From NCBI RefSeq assembly GCF_009870125.1, contig NC_046680.1, forward strand, positions 17,813,501 to 17,877,500: a DNA stretch of 64,000 nt, read 5' to 3'. The notes beneath the pieces are model-generated. The model searched no databases. It saw only the letters and a program-made list of their open reading frames with translations, and had not been told where the DNA came from. The stretch is from Drosophila pseudoobscura. Lineage: Eukaryota; Arthropoda; Insecta; Diptera; Drosophilidae. This document shows, piece by piece, positions 13,801-26,630 of this stretch (positions are counted from its first letter, which is position 1; each line of letters starts with the position of its first letter). Position numbers and translations under genes: made by a program.

Positions 13801-16800
13801 ACTCGCTTATGTCAAACAGATTGTCTGTGTAATTTGAGCAGCCCCACAGCACAGCCAGCACACAGCACAGCCCAGCCCCGCCCCATTCCCACCTGCTTAG
13901 ATGATCGTATTTTCAAAAGTTTTCACTTGTTCTCGAGCCTCTCCAAGATCTCCTGCCATCCATCTATCCAAATGAAGATGGACTATGCAGCTGCACTCGA
14001 GTGTGACTAAAATGAGTAGATTGTCACAAATTATGGTGAACCAATGACAAATGAAGCTGCTCCGAATCGGCGGAGGATGGGCCTTTATCGAATTGGAGCA
14101 TGTCCCGCGACACGGGTTCAAGCGGAGAACTTCGAACGGTACCCATTTCTCATGGCCCGTACACACGGCGCATACTTGATGGAAGAACCTGTCCTAGGCA
14201 CAGTCCCAGTCCCAGTCCAGGTGCTATGGCATACCCCCTGTTTAATTAGTCGGCAGTGGGAGATCTTCGCCTTCACACATCACAGCACATTTGCAGTTCC
14301 TTATACTACAATTTGTCAAAACACAATTCCAACTTATACTTTCGAGATATAAGAGCGGAAAGCAGAAAAGAAAACTCGTTTAAGAGCGAAAAGTTTTCTC
14401 TGTCGATGTCGCTAGCTTTGGCTTTGGCTCCGGCTTTGGGTCTGCCTCGAGCCGCTTGGCTCGGCAGCTCCGGCAACTGGCTCCATTGGCAGTCGCTTCT
14501 ACGACGGCGACCTTGATAGACGTCTGCGCGGTTCCAGCCAACTTAAAGAAAATCTAAAGAAAAGCCCAGAGCCGCAAAGAGTCGCGAAGAAAAGTCGCAA
14601 AGGTGCCGCGGTCTTCGCTTTCTTTGTTGCAAAAGAAAAGAAAAACCATTTCTTAAAACAATAACCGTAAGCGGGGGCTAGTGCTGTTTTTGTGTTGTTT
14701 TGCGCGGCACGAGATGTTTCAAAAATGTGGCCACAAATGATGGCAAATGTGCAAAATGTGCTGCAAGAGAAATGTGTGAAAATGCCAGCAAATGCAAAGT
14801 GAATTTAACAAGCAAACGAGCCAACGAGGCAACGAGCAGACTGAAAAGAAAATAAGGAAAGCCCGCCGCCGGCTAGCAGTCCTTCGCAAACGAAAGCCCA
14901 TCTGGAGAATCGGGAAATTTATAGCCCCAAGGTGTTAATTTATTCGCCACCTCGTCTGGGCTCTGCTGTAAGTAAGAGTGGGATGCATGCTCCCTCTCGA
15001 TCTAGATCTCGGAAAAGGAAGGGCTGTGCTGTGTTGCCCTTGGTCGGGCTTATCAGACCATTGCCAATTGAGTTTAGGTCACTGGGCACTCTCCCAAATT
15101 GAAAATCTTTCTGTTTTTTGGATTTCTGGGGCTCTTATTATTATTATTTTATTTTTTTTTGGAGAAAGTAATTTGCCGAACTCCAGTCACAGAGCCATGC
15201 AAACGCCGGCCATTGCCCACACTTAGAGCCGAATCGCCGTCGCCTCCGTTCAGTGCACTGTCGTAATTTGGCTTTAACAACTAGCCGAAACCGTTGGCCA
15301 GTTAGCCAGAGCAGCAGCCCTATGCTGGAGAAGAGCCAAGAGAAGAGCACGGCCATAAGTACATATTAAAGCACATTAAGGCGGCGAGCAAATGATGCGC
15401 TCCTCTGGCCACACAATGGACCTGTAGGAGCGGCGGCGCCGCTAACACAAAATAATAAAAATAACAGAGGAATAAATTTGAAATTTGTTATGCTGGGATC
15501 GGGGAGCTCCACTCGGAGTGGCTTCTGCCGCAGCGCCTGCCGTGGCATGTTCTAAGTGTTAAGAGTACTCCGAGTGTGACGTCGGCTGCACTCGGAAGTG
15601 TAGCGGCTGCTCCAGCCAGACAATGGTACGGCCCAGCCCCCCCATCTGTAGCAGCACCACCACCAGCACCAGTGCATGTTCATGTGAATTGCAATGATGG
15701 CCAGGTTAGAATGCGTTGTGGTAATTTCTATACCCCCTGATTGCCTAGAACATGGGGTGTACCAAACTAAGAGGAAGTGGAGCAATATTAGAGGATCATA
15801 GACACCACCCCGTTAGAGAAAAGGACTCGAATATGGATATTCATATAGCGGAAATGGAAACATGATCTATTCCTAAAAGAATCTACTTTTTCGCCAGCCG
15901 TCGATGAATTCTTTCAGAGTTTTTTGGAACATCTTTCCACTAATCCAATCATCGGTCACTTTCTTCTGTTCTTGACCGTTCTGAGACACACTCCATGCCG
16001 ATGGACCTGCAACAGTTAACGGTCCGCTGGGCAGGATAGGGGTATGCCACGAGTCGATCAGCTTCGCCTGTTGCCTGTTACCACTTGTGGTTATTATGGC
16101 TAAATTTATGCACAGACTTAGAACAATGCGCACACGCTCTTTCGTGTTGCCCAATAATTAATGATCATGTACATGGATGCGGATGATGGGTTGGACTGGG
16201 CTGCGGACGGAATGGTATGGTATGGTATGGAATGGCATGGAATCGCACTGGAGTGGTGTGAGATGAGATGAGAGATGGAGCAGATGGAATATGGCTAATA
16301 TATGCAGTTGGGTTCAATTACCTGTTAATTGAGTTTAGCCGAGTGCGCAAGAGTCAAGACCCTGCGCACTGTGCACCCCATAGAGAGACCGCATAGAACA
16401 TGCGGAACATGCACACTAGACAGAGACACAGAAACCCGCAGAACCGACACCGTACGACTGGGTTAGGTTTTAGCAGAAGGTTTTCCTCTCTTGGCTCGAT
16501 TTTTTTTTCCCAGCATCATCAAAATCGCATCAGTTTCAGTGGCGTTGCTGGGACTACTGCTGATGTTGCAGTCGTACCCCAAAATCCAGGTCATTACTGC
16601 CATTAAATTCGTTTCGAAAATGCATGAGGAGGCAGCGGCAGGGGTAAAGGCAAAGGCAGAGGCAACGCTAAAAATAAGATAAACTGCTGAAAGCCGAACC
16701 GATGACCGAAAATCAAACGAAATGAAACTGAGGCAAAGTCGTAAACAAATCGAAAAGAAAGAGAAATAATAGAAATGATATTGTTGTTATGTTTAAATGC

Positions 16801-18172
16801 CATAACTGTACAGCACGTTGGGTGATAGATGGACATGGAGCTGAGCTAGCCCGTGTGGATAGATGGATGGTGATTATTACTGAGTCTGGCGTCTGGTGAC
16901 TGGTCAATCAAAAGACTGGGGCCCGTTGCTGTTGTTGTTCTTTTTAGTGCGTTTTGTAAAGAAATTTTACTTTCAAATTAGGCCGCAAACTGTTGCTTTT
17001 TATCGCTTTCTTCTCTCATTCATTCTCTCGCACATTACCCACCATCTGCCCTCTCGTTCTCGCTCCCGCTCCCGCTCACTACCTTTGCCATTGTCTATTA
17101 CTGTTGTTCTTCTTTTGAGCAGCGCAACACACAACACACACACACACGCATACGCACTAAGAGGGAGAGAGGGAGATAAGCAGAACTTGGATATGAACAG
17201 TTAGAAGTCCCCAATATTTTTCTCTGTGGTGCTTATTTTTTGTATACTCTCTGCAGGGGACGGGTATTCCGGTTTAAGCCAGCTGTTTGCCACGCAGAGT
17301 GGGAAGCAAACCCATAATTCGTATTCGATATTCTTGATCTGTCTTAATCAGCCATTGCTGTCTGTCTGTTTTTATACAAAACACAATCTGACAGGCCTTT
17401 CTCTTTGCTGCATGCATCGTGCTGCTTTGGCCGTGGACTTTTGGAAAAGGTATCGAAAGACTTGAGACCCGACGCAAGCTTTTCTTGCCTGATTTTTGTT
17501 GTTCTCGCGCGCCGCTGCTTCTGCCGACGCCACTGTGTGTGTGAAATATTTATGTAAATTGGCTGGCCGAAAGCAGCTAAGGCGCTAAAGTGCAACTGAT
17601 TAGCGGTATAAACGGGGTGTTCTAAGCCAAGTGCAGCAGCATTTGGTAACGGTAAACGGCACAGCACTCACAGCGGCACGCAGCGGTACAGCAGCCGCCG
17701 CATCAGCAGAGGCAGAAGCAACATTTTCTCACTGCGACGCACTTGCTCCAGTGCCAGTGCAACATAATTCCACCTCTGCTGCACCTTGCCCCCTCTCTCG
17801 CTCTATGTCTCTCTTTCTATAAGTATACATTTGCTGGCAGAACGAGTTTTAATTGCAACATTTGTTTAAATGTTGTCCGTTAGCAGCTAACGACACAGGG
17901 AGGCAACACAACAGCAACTGGATGTAGATGTTGCTCCATTTCCAGCCACGGACGGGGCACAACAATTTCTGCCTCATTAGCCGGGCAGGCCGGGCCGGGG
18001 CCCCCAAAAGAATGTCAACCGCGGGCTGGTTTCGCCTTGCTCTAGACTACAAATTAGGATTTCTTTGTAATTAATTAGTGGCCTGGTCTTTTCTGCTCTC
18101 CACTTTCAGCCGGAGCGGACCCAGACAATCCCCCAGAGTGTTCCCCGGATCAGCTATGTTGCTGTTGCTGAG
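10881..18172. other. Microsatellite-rich non-coding interval upstream of shavenoid
   Basis: About 7.3 kb without a convincing gene. It carries many simple repeats: cagtcg units near 11060-11090, ggggca near 11159-11176, gagtcc near 11340-11363, actcgt near 12474-12502, catgga/cgtgga near 12822-12858, ccagat near 13006-13030, gagaca near 13500-13526, and ggtat near 16210-16230. The open frames here are products of these repeats. The stretch probably contains the shavenoid promoter and 5' UTR exons. A TATAAA at 17607-17612 is one possible core promoter, but I could not anchor a transcript start. Confidence 0.6.
17238..17345. repeat. Degenerate INE-1/DINE-1-like fragment
   Basis: The stretch contains tatactctctgcagggga, cgggtatt and gatattcttgatct, words typical of the abundant INE-1/DINE-1 (Helitron-like) repeats of Drosophila. 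It has no coding capacity. The boundaries are approximate, and the assignment is from recollection of the consensus. Confidence 0.4.
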
Positions 18173-21100
18173 ATGTGGCTCACCAAATCCTTACCGCTGC
18201 TCCTCCTGCTCGCCTCCCTCTGCCCATCGGCCACGCCCGCCTCGACGCCGCGATCACCCACGCCGCAGCGGATGCGGAACTTCAATGGGAACAGCGGCAA
18301 CAGTTTTACCAGACACCCCCCATCCGCTGGCGATCTGGTGCCCGAAAGTTTACTGTTAGAGGATCTGCAGCAACCCCACGGCCAGCTGATCAATCTGACA
18401 AGGCATCACGACGGAGATGTCTTCCATACGAGCGGTGAGTGCCAGTCCCGATGCCGATGCCGATGTCAGTGCCATGCCCAGTTTTGTGTTTTTTGATACC
18501 CTTGAAAAAGTCCGTAAATTCTCTATAAGCATTCTCGTCTGTCTGTCAATGCCTTCCATAGTTCTACAGATATTTAGAATTATTTGCTAACCAACATCAA
18601 TCGGAAGTATCTATCCAAGTCTTTGAAATGTCCCAAATTGAGCTTTCTTTGAGAGAGTCCAGGAAATGGATAGATACATAATCCTTTTGAATAATTTTCA
18701 AGCACGATTACCAAAACGTGTAGGAAGAACCGGTCTGCAAGGGTATTTGAAGTTTCGGTCCCCGAAGCTAGGCTTTCTCCCTTGATTTCTTGGTGTTTTT
18801 GCTGCGGTTCGAGGCTGAGCCAAGATGATGCGTTGACAGCAGCATTAATTTCGCCAGTAAGGCCCGGCCAGGCTTATTAGACGTCAATCCATGGCTCGGG
18901 GATTCTGTTGTGATGGCCAGAGTCAATCCATCTTAACGTTTCTCTTTCGCTTCCTCCACCTCCCGTACAGGCATCAGCAGTGCGTGCAATGCGGACACCT
19001 GCATTGGACTCTCCAGCGGGACGGCGGGTCTGCTGCGTCTCTCGAACGACGGGAATGGACATGCCAACGGTAACTAACAGATTACCATGGAGATTGAGCC
19101 TGTCATAATCCAAGTATATCCCCAAACCATAGATGGACTGGGTCAAGACACGGCCACGGCCTCGTTGGCTGGCGGTCAGCTGGAGCTGCTCGCCCGACGC
19201 CTCAAGATGCAGCAGAACCGAGGCAGGGGTCCCCAGCCGGAGGCGGAGGGCAACGAGGATGGGGGCTGCACTTGCCGCTGCCTGCCCTACCTGAGGGCCT
19301 ACCGCGAGGACCTGGGCATCTGTGTGGACGACATCCATGGTAAGTCCGTATGCGGAAGCTGGTTTCATTTCTGGATTTCGTGGCTAATTCGTATCGTATC
19401 GAAATTGTGTGCTCCATTTCGCGGTGGGAGTGGGATTCGTTGTCGTTCCCACCCAGTCGTGTGGGACTCATCCATCCATTGTTTTGTCACATGGAAGGGA
19501 GCACAATGGTTGCTCAACCGCCAGTCAACCGACAGCCGACAGTCGGCAGTCGACGAGTATTAACCAGAAGAAAGAAATGCTGTAATAACAGCAGAAATTG
19601 TTGGCAGGGCCCTGCAGAATGAAATGAAAACGAAACGTGACGCAAAGAGGGAAAAATGCTATTATTATTGAACAAATCGTTTCGCTGCTATCTTTCTTCT
19701 GCGCCTGGCTAATGAATGAAAGGAAACTTTCGCCGTCTGCCACCATAAAAACACAGTCGCGCTGCTGTGCCACCGATTCCAATTCCAATTCCGATTCCAT
19801 TTTAGAGTCTCGGACTTGGAGTCAGAGTCGGAGTCGGAGTCCCCCCATCGGACGGAAAGTAAGAGCTTTGCGGAAAAGTAAACAGAAATATTTTCTCTTA
19901 TTGATAAGCGATTCCGATGTTATCGCAGCCACTGACGAAACTTTCCTACTCTCCCCTGTCTCTCTCTCTCTCTTCCCCGTTGCCTTGCAGAGTGCTCCCT
20001 GTCGCCGTTCGTCAGCGGCGCCTCGTCGGAAAAGATCCCATTCGTGTTCCTGCCCCTCCGCGGACAGATCATCTACCCCAGTCGAGAGATCAGCTTTGCC
20101 AGTGAGTCGAATGTTGCAGCATCGGTTGCCACTTGAAAGATATACTGTTCTGTCCCTGTCCTCTTGCAGACATTCACACTCCCGTGTGCGCGGTGACGGG
20201 GGCCCAGTACCTGGGCTCCAATGGCTGGTCGGATCTGCGCAATCCCATCGACACGGACTATCCGTTCCGCATGTTCCGCGACGAGGGACGGAGCTTCGTG
20301 CAGTGGCTGGGCGAGCCGGAGCTGCGCCAGAAGATGCAGGGCCGCCTCATTGTGGTGCATCTGGTGTGTCGGGACATGACGTTGGCGCTGAATGCCACCA
20401 CCAGCCACGGCAAGGGAGAGCCTCTGATGCCGCCCCGCAACGTTCACTCGCCCTGTGTGGCTTTCCGGGTGAATGGCAGTCCGGTGAAGTATGCGCACAG
20501 TAAGTATTCCCCGGGCGAAGCAAAGGCACCTAGCAACAGGTTTACCCATTCCATGCGACCCACAGATGTGCCAGAGGTCTTCTTCCAGCCAGCCAACTCC
20601 ACGACTTTGGCCTCCATCTCGGACGGAATGACCATGCGGGAGTATGTGGTGATTGGGATCTGCAGCCTGCTGCTGGGCCTCATCTACGTGGCCTCCGTGT
20701 TCCTCTACCTGTACATGAAGAAGCGCAAGCGCCACAGCTCCCGTCACTCACTGGACAACCTGGCCAACGAGATCAATTACCCGAAGAACGACCAGGTCAC
20801 CTACGGAGCACCCTTCAGCCGAGTCGGCAGTATCTATTCCGCAAACAGCATGGGTCTGGGCAACGGAAACGACTCCAATGGCCGTCCCAACATCGCCGGC
20901 CTGAAGGAGGATCTGGGCATCGTCAAGAACAATCCCCTGCTGCAGCACTTTCCCCAGCTGGGCGAGAGGGAGCACCAGTCGGGCTTCGCCAGCGACATAT
21001 CCAACTCCAATTCCGAGTGCGAGATGGAGGAGAAGATCAAGGTGGGTTTCAGTACCTTCTCTGTTACCGCTAGCATGCCTCAAACGAAGGTTTCCTTACT

Positions 21101-24100
21101 CCAGACCTCGGTCCTGGTGCATCCGCAGCTGGGAAAGTCGCCCAAGACGCCCAATAGCTGCAATAGTGGACAGGAGAACGCCTCCCAGGAGTCTGATGAC
21201 TTTCTTCAGGACAAAGAGTGCCTGCCCACCGAGAACGTGGCCGTCATTGAGGATCTGATGAGCGAAGAGAAGATGGAGAACCTTCGGGCCATGGTCAATG
21301 GAAATGTGCGCAAGAAACTCTACTTCAATCCGGCCTACTTTGAGCCACATCTGCTGGCGGTAAGTCATAGTGCCTTTGGGGAAGACCGCATCTCTATATC
21401 CATCTACATCTACATCTGTTCCCCAGGAGCCGCCACAAGCTGCCATTGAGTTTCTGCAGAAGATCCGCGAGGTCATCGCCATCGCTAAGTACAAGATGGC
21501 CGCCAAGCGCTACCAGCCCTCACTCAACATCATTCCCGAGGAGCAGCAGCCCGAGTCCAGCAGCTCTCCGTCCATGTACCAGCTTTCCCTCCAGCAGAAT
21601 CTCTCGACCAAGAGCGGAATGGGAGACAAGCGAAACAGCATCGAGCAGTGGCTGCAGAGTGTCCCGAATTCGGACTCTCCGCAGCAACAAAAGACCCTCG
21701 ACAGACCCACTCCGACAGCGGCCAAGAAGAACTCGGGCTCGCCCACAAAGGGCTCGCCCACAAAAGGCTCCCTAAGGAGAGAGATAACAGCGCCCAAGGA
21801 ACGGCCGCCACCGCCGCCCATGCAAAAGGCAGTCAAGGCGGAGGAAGGCCCCACATCCTCACCCTCTCCAAAGCCAGCATCAAGCAGGTCCGGTCCAGAG
21901 CCAGAGCCGGGAAAGACCAATGCCAACTCCTACGAGAGCTTCTCCTCCTACTCGATGGCCGCCAATGTGTACGGATTCGCGGAGACGGGCGGGGAGATCT
22001 ACAACAATCCAAAGTTCATGCTGGCGGACTCTCCGGCCGGCTCCATGAGGAGCAGCTCCAGTCGCTCCAAATCGTTGCGTAAGCGGAGCGATGTACTGGA
22101 CCAGTTTGCAGCCGCCAACTCCACGCCCACCTCACTGACATCCTTTGACCGGCAGCACTACAACATGCTGCGGAACATGAAGCCGGCGGAGATCATCTAC
22201 GACTCGCTGAAGCGGGAGTACGGGGCTCATATACCCACGCCCGACTACGACAGCACCATTGAGAAGAAGATCAAGGACATATACAGCAGCACCCAGAGCA
22301 GCATTCCCTCGGTGCCCACGCCGGACTACAGCTCCCTCAGCCGCAAGTCCCTGAAGCAATTCCAGCCAGACTCTCCCATCTATAGGCGCAAGTCGCCGCA
22401 GTATCTGATCGTGGACTACGAGACGGACAGCCTGGAACGGCTCGAGCCGAGCAAGCGCAAGAGTTCCCACTCCTCCAGTTCGCCCTCATCCGACGTCAGC
22501 TCCCAGTTGAGCCCCAGCCTGAGCACCGCCCTGCCCCTGGAGGAGGAGCTGGAGATCAGCCACACGGTCTACGATCGTCTGAACGGCTTTCGCAAGGAGG
22601 GTGATCTGAAGAAGCGCCTGGCCGGCAAGAATCCGCAGTTGGTGCAGCAGCGGCAGAAGGAGGCCGCGGCCCGCATCAAGTACGACACACCTTTTCGGGG
22701 CAGCATGACCATCGAGGTGGAACACGAGCCCCCCTCCGATCTGGAGCGTACGGACAGCGACCAGTTCGAGCCGGACACTCTCGATCGAAAGCCCAAGAAG
22801 CAGAGCTTTTGCGACATCAACGCCTGGGATGGCCATGGGCGCCAGCAGCAGCAGATGAGCAGCGATTCCTACGTAGATTCGGACTACAACCAGATCAACT
22901 CACTGCCAGATTTGAGTCGCGGGAGTCCGGTGAGCAGTCAGGCCATCAAGCCGCGAACGGCTTCCTTTATTCTGAAGTCTAGCCACTCGTTCCGTAATCT
23001 GCGAGAGATCTACGAGTCCCCGCTGGTGGCACAGGAGAGCTGCAAGTGCGAGAGGAAGCCGACAGCCGAGGAGGAGGGCCGCATCCTCACCCTTGAGGCG
23101 AAGCACTCGCGGCGACAGCGGGGCATGCAGTCCTCGCCCACCCACTCAGTGGTGGATGTGGCCAAGGTGAACAAGACAACCATCACGATATCCTCGCCCA
23201 AGCCGGTGGAGAAGCAGCAGGACAAGAGTAGGGCACTGGGGCACAGGAATCCCTCAAAGGCCAATCAGCACTATTGTCCTCCACTGGTGCAGAGCAAGCG
23301 GCCACTGCCGCCGCCGCCGCCCTCCCAAACGGCGGGGGAGAGCCAGACACAGGATGAGGATGCTTACAGCATGCACAGCGAGGTCACGGAGGTGACCGGG
23401 GTCACTTCGGAGTTCGAGAACTCCTGCAACAACACCATGTCCAGCGCGATATCGGCCACAACTGAGGAGCGAGGCTATGCCAAGCAGTCCAAGGAGATCC
23501 ACGGCAAGTCTCAGTCCCACAAGCAGTCCCACCTGGAGGCCGACTACGACGCGATGTACAACAAGAAGATCAACAGCCTGCGCAACGACTACAGCCTGAC
23601 AAAGTATCTCAATCGCCGCAAGAGTCACCAGCGCGAGGAAGCCTCTGAGCCAGCGCAGGAGCGCAAGGACAACCCGGAACCGGAGTTCACCAGCAGCAAC
23701 AATGCCAAGAGCCTGAAGGACGTGGATCTCAACCAGTTTGATGCCTTGTCGATCAGCTCGCGCTCGAACCGGAGCAGCGGTCACCTGTCGGAACGTACCA
23801 AGGAGATGTACCGCAATGCGGGAGTGCCCGTGGGCATAGCCTATCCCCAGCGGGCGGCGGCCAACAGCTCTGGAAACGCCAACCAGAGCAGTGTGCAGAC
23901 CGTCTACCGGTGCGAGATAGAGCCGGCTCAGCTGACGGCGGGCATGCAGATCGCCATCGGCCTGAAGGATCGGGCTAAGAAGGCCAAGGATCTGAAGAAT
24001 GCGTGGCGCAAGTTCGTTACCATGGCGGCCAACAAGTTCAGCCCCAGCCAGAGCCCGGCCCCCACATACGGCACCAAGAATGCTGCGGGCTTCCTGGAGG

Positions 24101-24702
24101 CCCTGGATCGAGATGAGGGCATCGCCACCATCATTGAGAACGCGGCGCAGTCCGCTGGCATGGGACACGGGCCTGGCAGTCAGAACTACTATGAGCAGCG
24201 ATTCGGGCAGCTGGATAGCGGCTACATGAGCACGGACTCCACAGAGCTCTACAAGCGCAATGTCTACGATCGGTACAACTTCAAGATGATGACGGGGCGC
24301 GGCCAGATCATCCGGGTGGACACCATAGAGGACAACGAGGAGGAGAGCGGGCCCAATGACAGTCGCTTCGAGGATCTGGAGCATATGGTCTCGCCTGGCC
24401 ACAGCCGCCGCTCTCCAGATAACGTTGCCGGCGACGATCTGAGCGATGCCGACTCCGACAAGACCTTGACTCGCTCCCACTCGCGCTCCCACTCGCAGGC
24501 AAACTCCCAGGAGCTGAATGTCCGCGGAAGCACAACCACGATGTCATCCTACTCCTCGGAGGAAGAGGCCGGGCGGGGCCACAGCACTTGCTGTGGATCA
24601 TCCGAGACGGACGAAGAGACCAATGCAGAGGACATGTGGGAGTCCGGGGCGGAGAGCATAGAGACCCACTCTGTTCTCTACAAAATGATCAGAAAGAGCT
24701 AG
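18173..24702 (+). CDS. sha: Shavenoid (kojak): single-pass membrane protein of hair/bristle morphogenesis
   Basis: Shavenoid is needed for epidermal hairs and sensory bristles in Drosophila (known). Eight coding exons agree in phase: 18173-18434, 18971-19069, 19133-19339, 19991-20101, 20170-20499, 20566-21041, 21105-21359, 21427-24702 (~1,671 aa). The start encodes a signal peptide (MWLTKSLPLLLLLASLCP). The ectodomain is Cys-bearing (CTCRCLPYLRAYREDLG; CVDDIHECSLSPF; HTPVCAVTGAQYLGSNGW; VVHLVCRDM). One TM helix in exon 6 (VVIGICSLLLGLIYVASVFLY) precedes a KKRKRH stop-transfer. The ~1,250-residue cytoplasmic tail is Ser/Pro-rich and low in complexity, mostly in the last 3.3-kb exon, with repeated TPDYS/TPDYD motifs. 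The second intron (19070-19132) is 63 nt, a multiple of three, and contains the only in-frame TAA. A poly(A) signal lies at 25169-25174. The symbol is from memory of the ectodomain and the synteny. Confidence 0.82.
18495..18762. repeat. Short interspersed repeat in shavenoid intron 1
   Basis: The segment opens with gatacccttg and closes with caagggtatttg, so its ends are inverted complements. Inside are tctgtctgtc and gtttcggtcc, words common to INE-1/DINE-1-type Drosophila repeats. It has no coding capacity and lies wholly within the first intron. Confidence 0.45.
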
Positions 24703-25502
24703 GTTAGGATAAGTGAGGTTAGGTTAGTGGAAAGTAGGGTTAAGTTCGACTTAGGAACGTGCAATATCTGGAACAGAGGAAAGACTTCCATCTAGACTAG
24801 GTTAAAGCTAACCCGAAGTAATCAGTGCAATAACTTCGCAAATAATTCTTGCCAAACCACAAGGTGCAATTTTAATCGAAATAAGATAGCTATAAGAAAT
24901 GGAACTCCTTGGAAACTGCATCTCAAATGCAACGTGCAATAAGTATGTATGTAGCTACCAACAGACCCAAGCCAAGCCCTAAGATATATAAGTGCAATAA
25001 TTATATTATAACGTATATTATCGTATCGTTTATCGAATCGTAGCGTATCGCATCGAAGAGGCATCGATGCGTATATTGTGATAAATGTCAGCAGTCTTGG
25101 GCCGGAAATGTGCAATCTTAATGTTAGTCTCAGTTTTATGTATATGGTATATACCTATAATTATCTATAATAAATATTTTAATATGTAGTTTTATATGAA
25201 TTTGATTTGATTATTTTGAGCGGTGAAATTATAGATGTTTTGATGGATTCCAAGAGCGAAAATATATATAGAAGTAATACCAAAAGACTCAAAAATGGAA
25301 CAGTTATTTCTATTGATAGGTTTTCCATTTAGAATATATCTTTTCGCCAGTTAGTACTATTTTGCTATTTTGTCTGGAAATAGCCCTGGACGCTTTCTGA
25401 CGCCTATATTTACGACTCTTCGTGTCTATTTCATGATTTCGCGGCTATCAAGATGTTTGATAATGGTATAATGGTCAATCCAATCGCAATCTATAGCCAG
25501 TC

Positions 25503-25522
25503 GATAAGGCGAATCTATAAAT
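25503..25522 (+). promoter_or_regulatory. GATA site and TATA box of lambdaTry
   Basis: GATAAG at 25503-25508 is followed by TATAAAT at 25516-25522. A TCAGTTG initiator-like word lies at about 25548, just before the ATG at 25561. Further GATA words (tatcaag, tgataatgg) lie at about 25445-25465. GATA factors drive midgut trypsin genes in insects (known), so this fits a gut promoter. Confidence 0.55.
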
Positions 25523-25560
25523 CTAGGTGCGATTCTCGCCTTGCCGTCAGTTGATTGAAA

Positions 25561-26370
25561 ATGCTACGGATTTTGGTCGCGTTCTGTTTGCTCGGAGTTG
25601 GAGCCTCTCTGGCAGATCCCGTCCACCTCAACGCTGAGGTGCAAGTGCCGCTGCCCGATGGCCGCATCGTGGGCGGACAGGATACGGATGTCATCAATTA
25701 TCCACATCAGATCTCGATGCGCTACAGGGGCAATCATCGCTGTGGCGGCAGCCTCTATTCGACCAACATAATCATCAGTGCCGCCCATTGCGTGAGCACT
25801 TTGGACAGCCCAGCAGACCTCACCATTGTGGCCGGTTCCACGAGGATCAGCATAAAGACGCAGGAGCTGCCGGTCCGCAAGATTATCATTCATCCAAACT
25901 ACAGGACTCTCAACAACGACTACGATGCGGCCATTCTCATCACCGACGGAGACTTCATCTTCAACGAATTGGCCCATCCCATTCCACTCGCCCAAGAGCG
26001 TCCGGAGCATGGCTCAGCAGTGATAGTCACCGGCTGGGGCACCACCACTGAAAACGGCTATTTGTCCAACGTCCTGCAGGAGGTGGAAGTGAACGTGGTC
26101 GAGAACAGTCAGTGCAAGAAAGCCTACTCGATAATGCTCACCAGTCGCATGCTCTGCGCCGGCGTGACCGGCGGTGGCAAGGACGCCTGCCAGGGCGATT
26201 CCGGTGGCCCCCTGATCTACAACAATCAACTGCTGGGCATCGTCTCCTGGGGCACGGGCTGTGCGCGAGAGAACTACCCGGGCGTGTATGCCTCCGTGCC
26301 AGAGCTGCGCAGCTGGCTGTTGGAGACTATCGAATCCTACGAAAATGTGGGGAAAATCGACTTTCTGTAA
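25561..26370 (+). CDS. lambdaTry: Trypsin-like serine protease, lambdaTry
   Basis: Secreted digestive S1A protease, intronless, 269 aa. It has a signal peptide (MLRILVAFCLLGVGASLA), a propeptide ending DGR, and the activation cleavage before IVGGQDT. The triad is complete: His in SAAHC, Asp in NDYDAAIL, Ser in CQGDSGGP. Asp six residues before the Ser (DACQGDS) predicts cleavage after Lys/Arg. The C-terminal tail (ENVGKIDFL) is longer than in the alpha type. The first in-frame ATG follows a TATA box by 39 bp. It is convergent with kappaTry, 260 bp away. The symbol rests on position at the cluster's left end next to kappaTry and on general resemblance; the family is certain, the Greek letter less so. 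Confidence 0.85.
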   Translation: MLRILVAFCLLGVGASLADPVHLNAEVQVPLPDGRIVGGQDTDVINYPHQISMRYRGNHRCGGSLYSTNIIISAAHCVSTLDSPADLTIVAGSTRISIKTQELPVRKIIIHPNYRTLNNDYDAAILITDGDFIFNELAHPIPLAQERPEHGSAVIVTGWGTTTENGYLSNVLQEVEVNVVENSQCKKAYSIMLTSRMLCAGVTGGGKDACQGDSGGPLIYNNQLLGIVSWGTGCARENYPGVYASVPELRSWLLETIESYENVGKIDFL

Positions 26371-26630
26371 ATCTTTGGAAATCGGAGGATTGTTTTACTG
26401 GAATATATCTTGCGAATCATTTAACATGTTACATAAAACAGTTTGACTCGAAGCTAAAGCGAGGCACTGGCGATACAGTTCCTAATTATTTTGTTAGTTT
26501 TATTACAGTTTTATTATTGAATTAGCCGTGTACATTGGTAGCTCTAGCTGGGCCGATAGTGGGCAGTAGCCACTTGAAGATAACGTCGATTGCGGCCAGC
26601 AATCAGCGGATAACTAGAAAATTCCTTAGT

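Noticed and set aside
19073-19090. In-frame TAA in an otherwise open shavenoid frame, suggesting stop-codon readthrough
   Set aside because: A 63-nt intron (19070-19132) with a gtaact donor, an ataat branch word and a catag acceptor removes it and keeps phase, so ordinary splicing explains it.
23254-24492. Long minus-strand open frame antisense to the last shavenoid exon
   Set aside because: It is the shadow of a GC-rich coding exon. It has no start context, motif or splice logic, while the sense strand has clear protein features.
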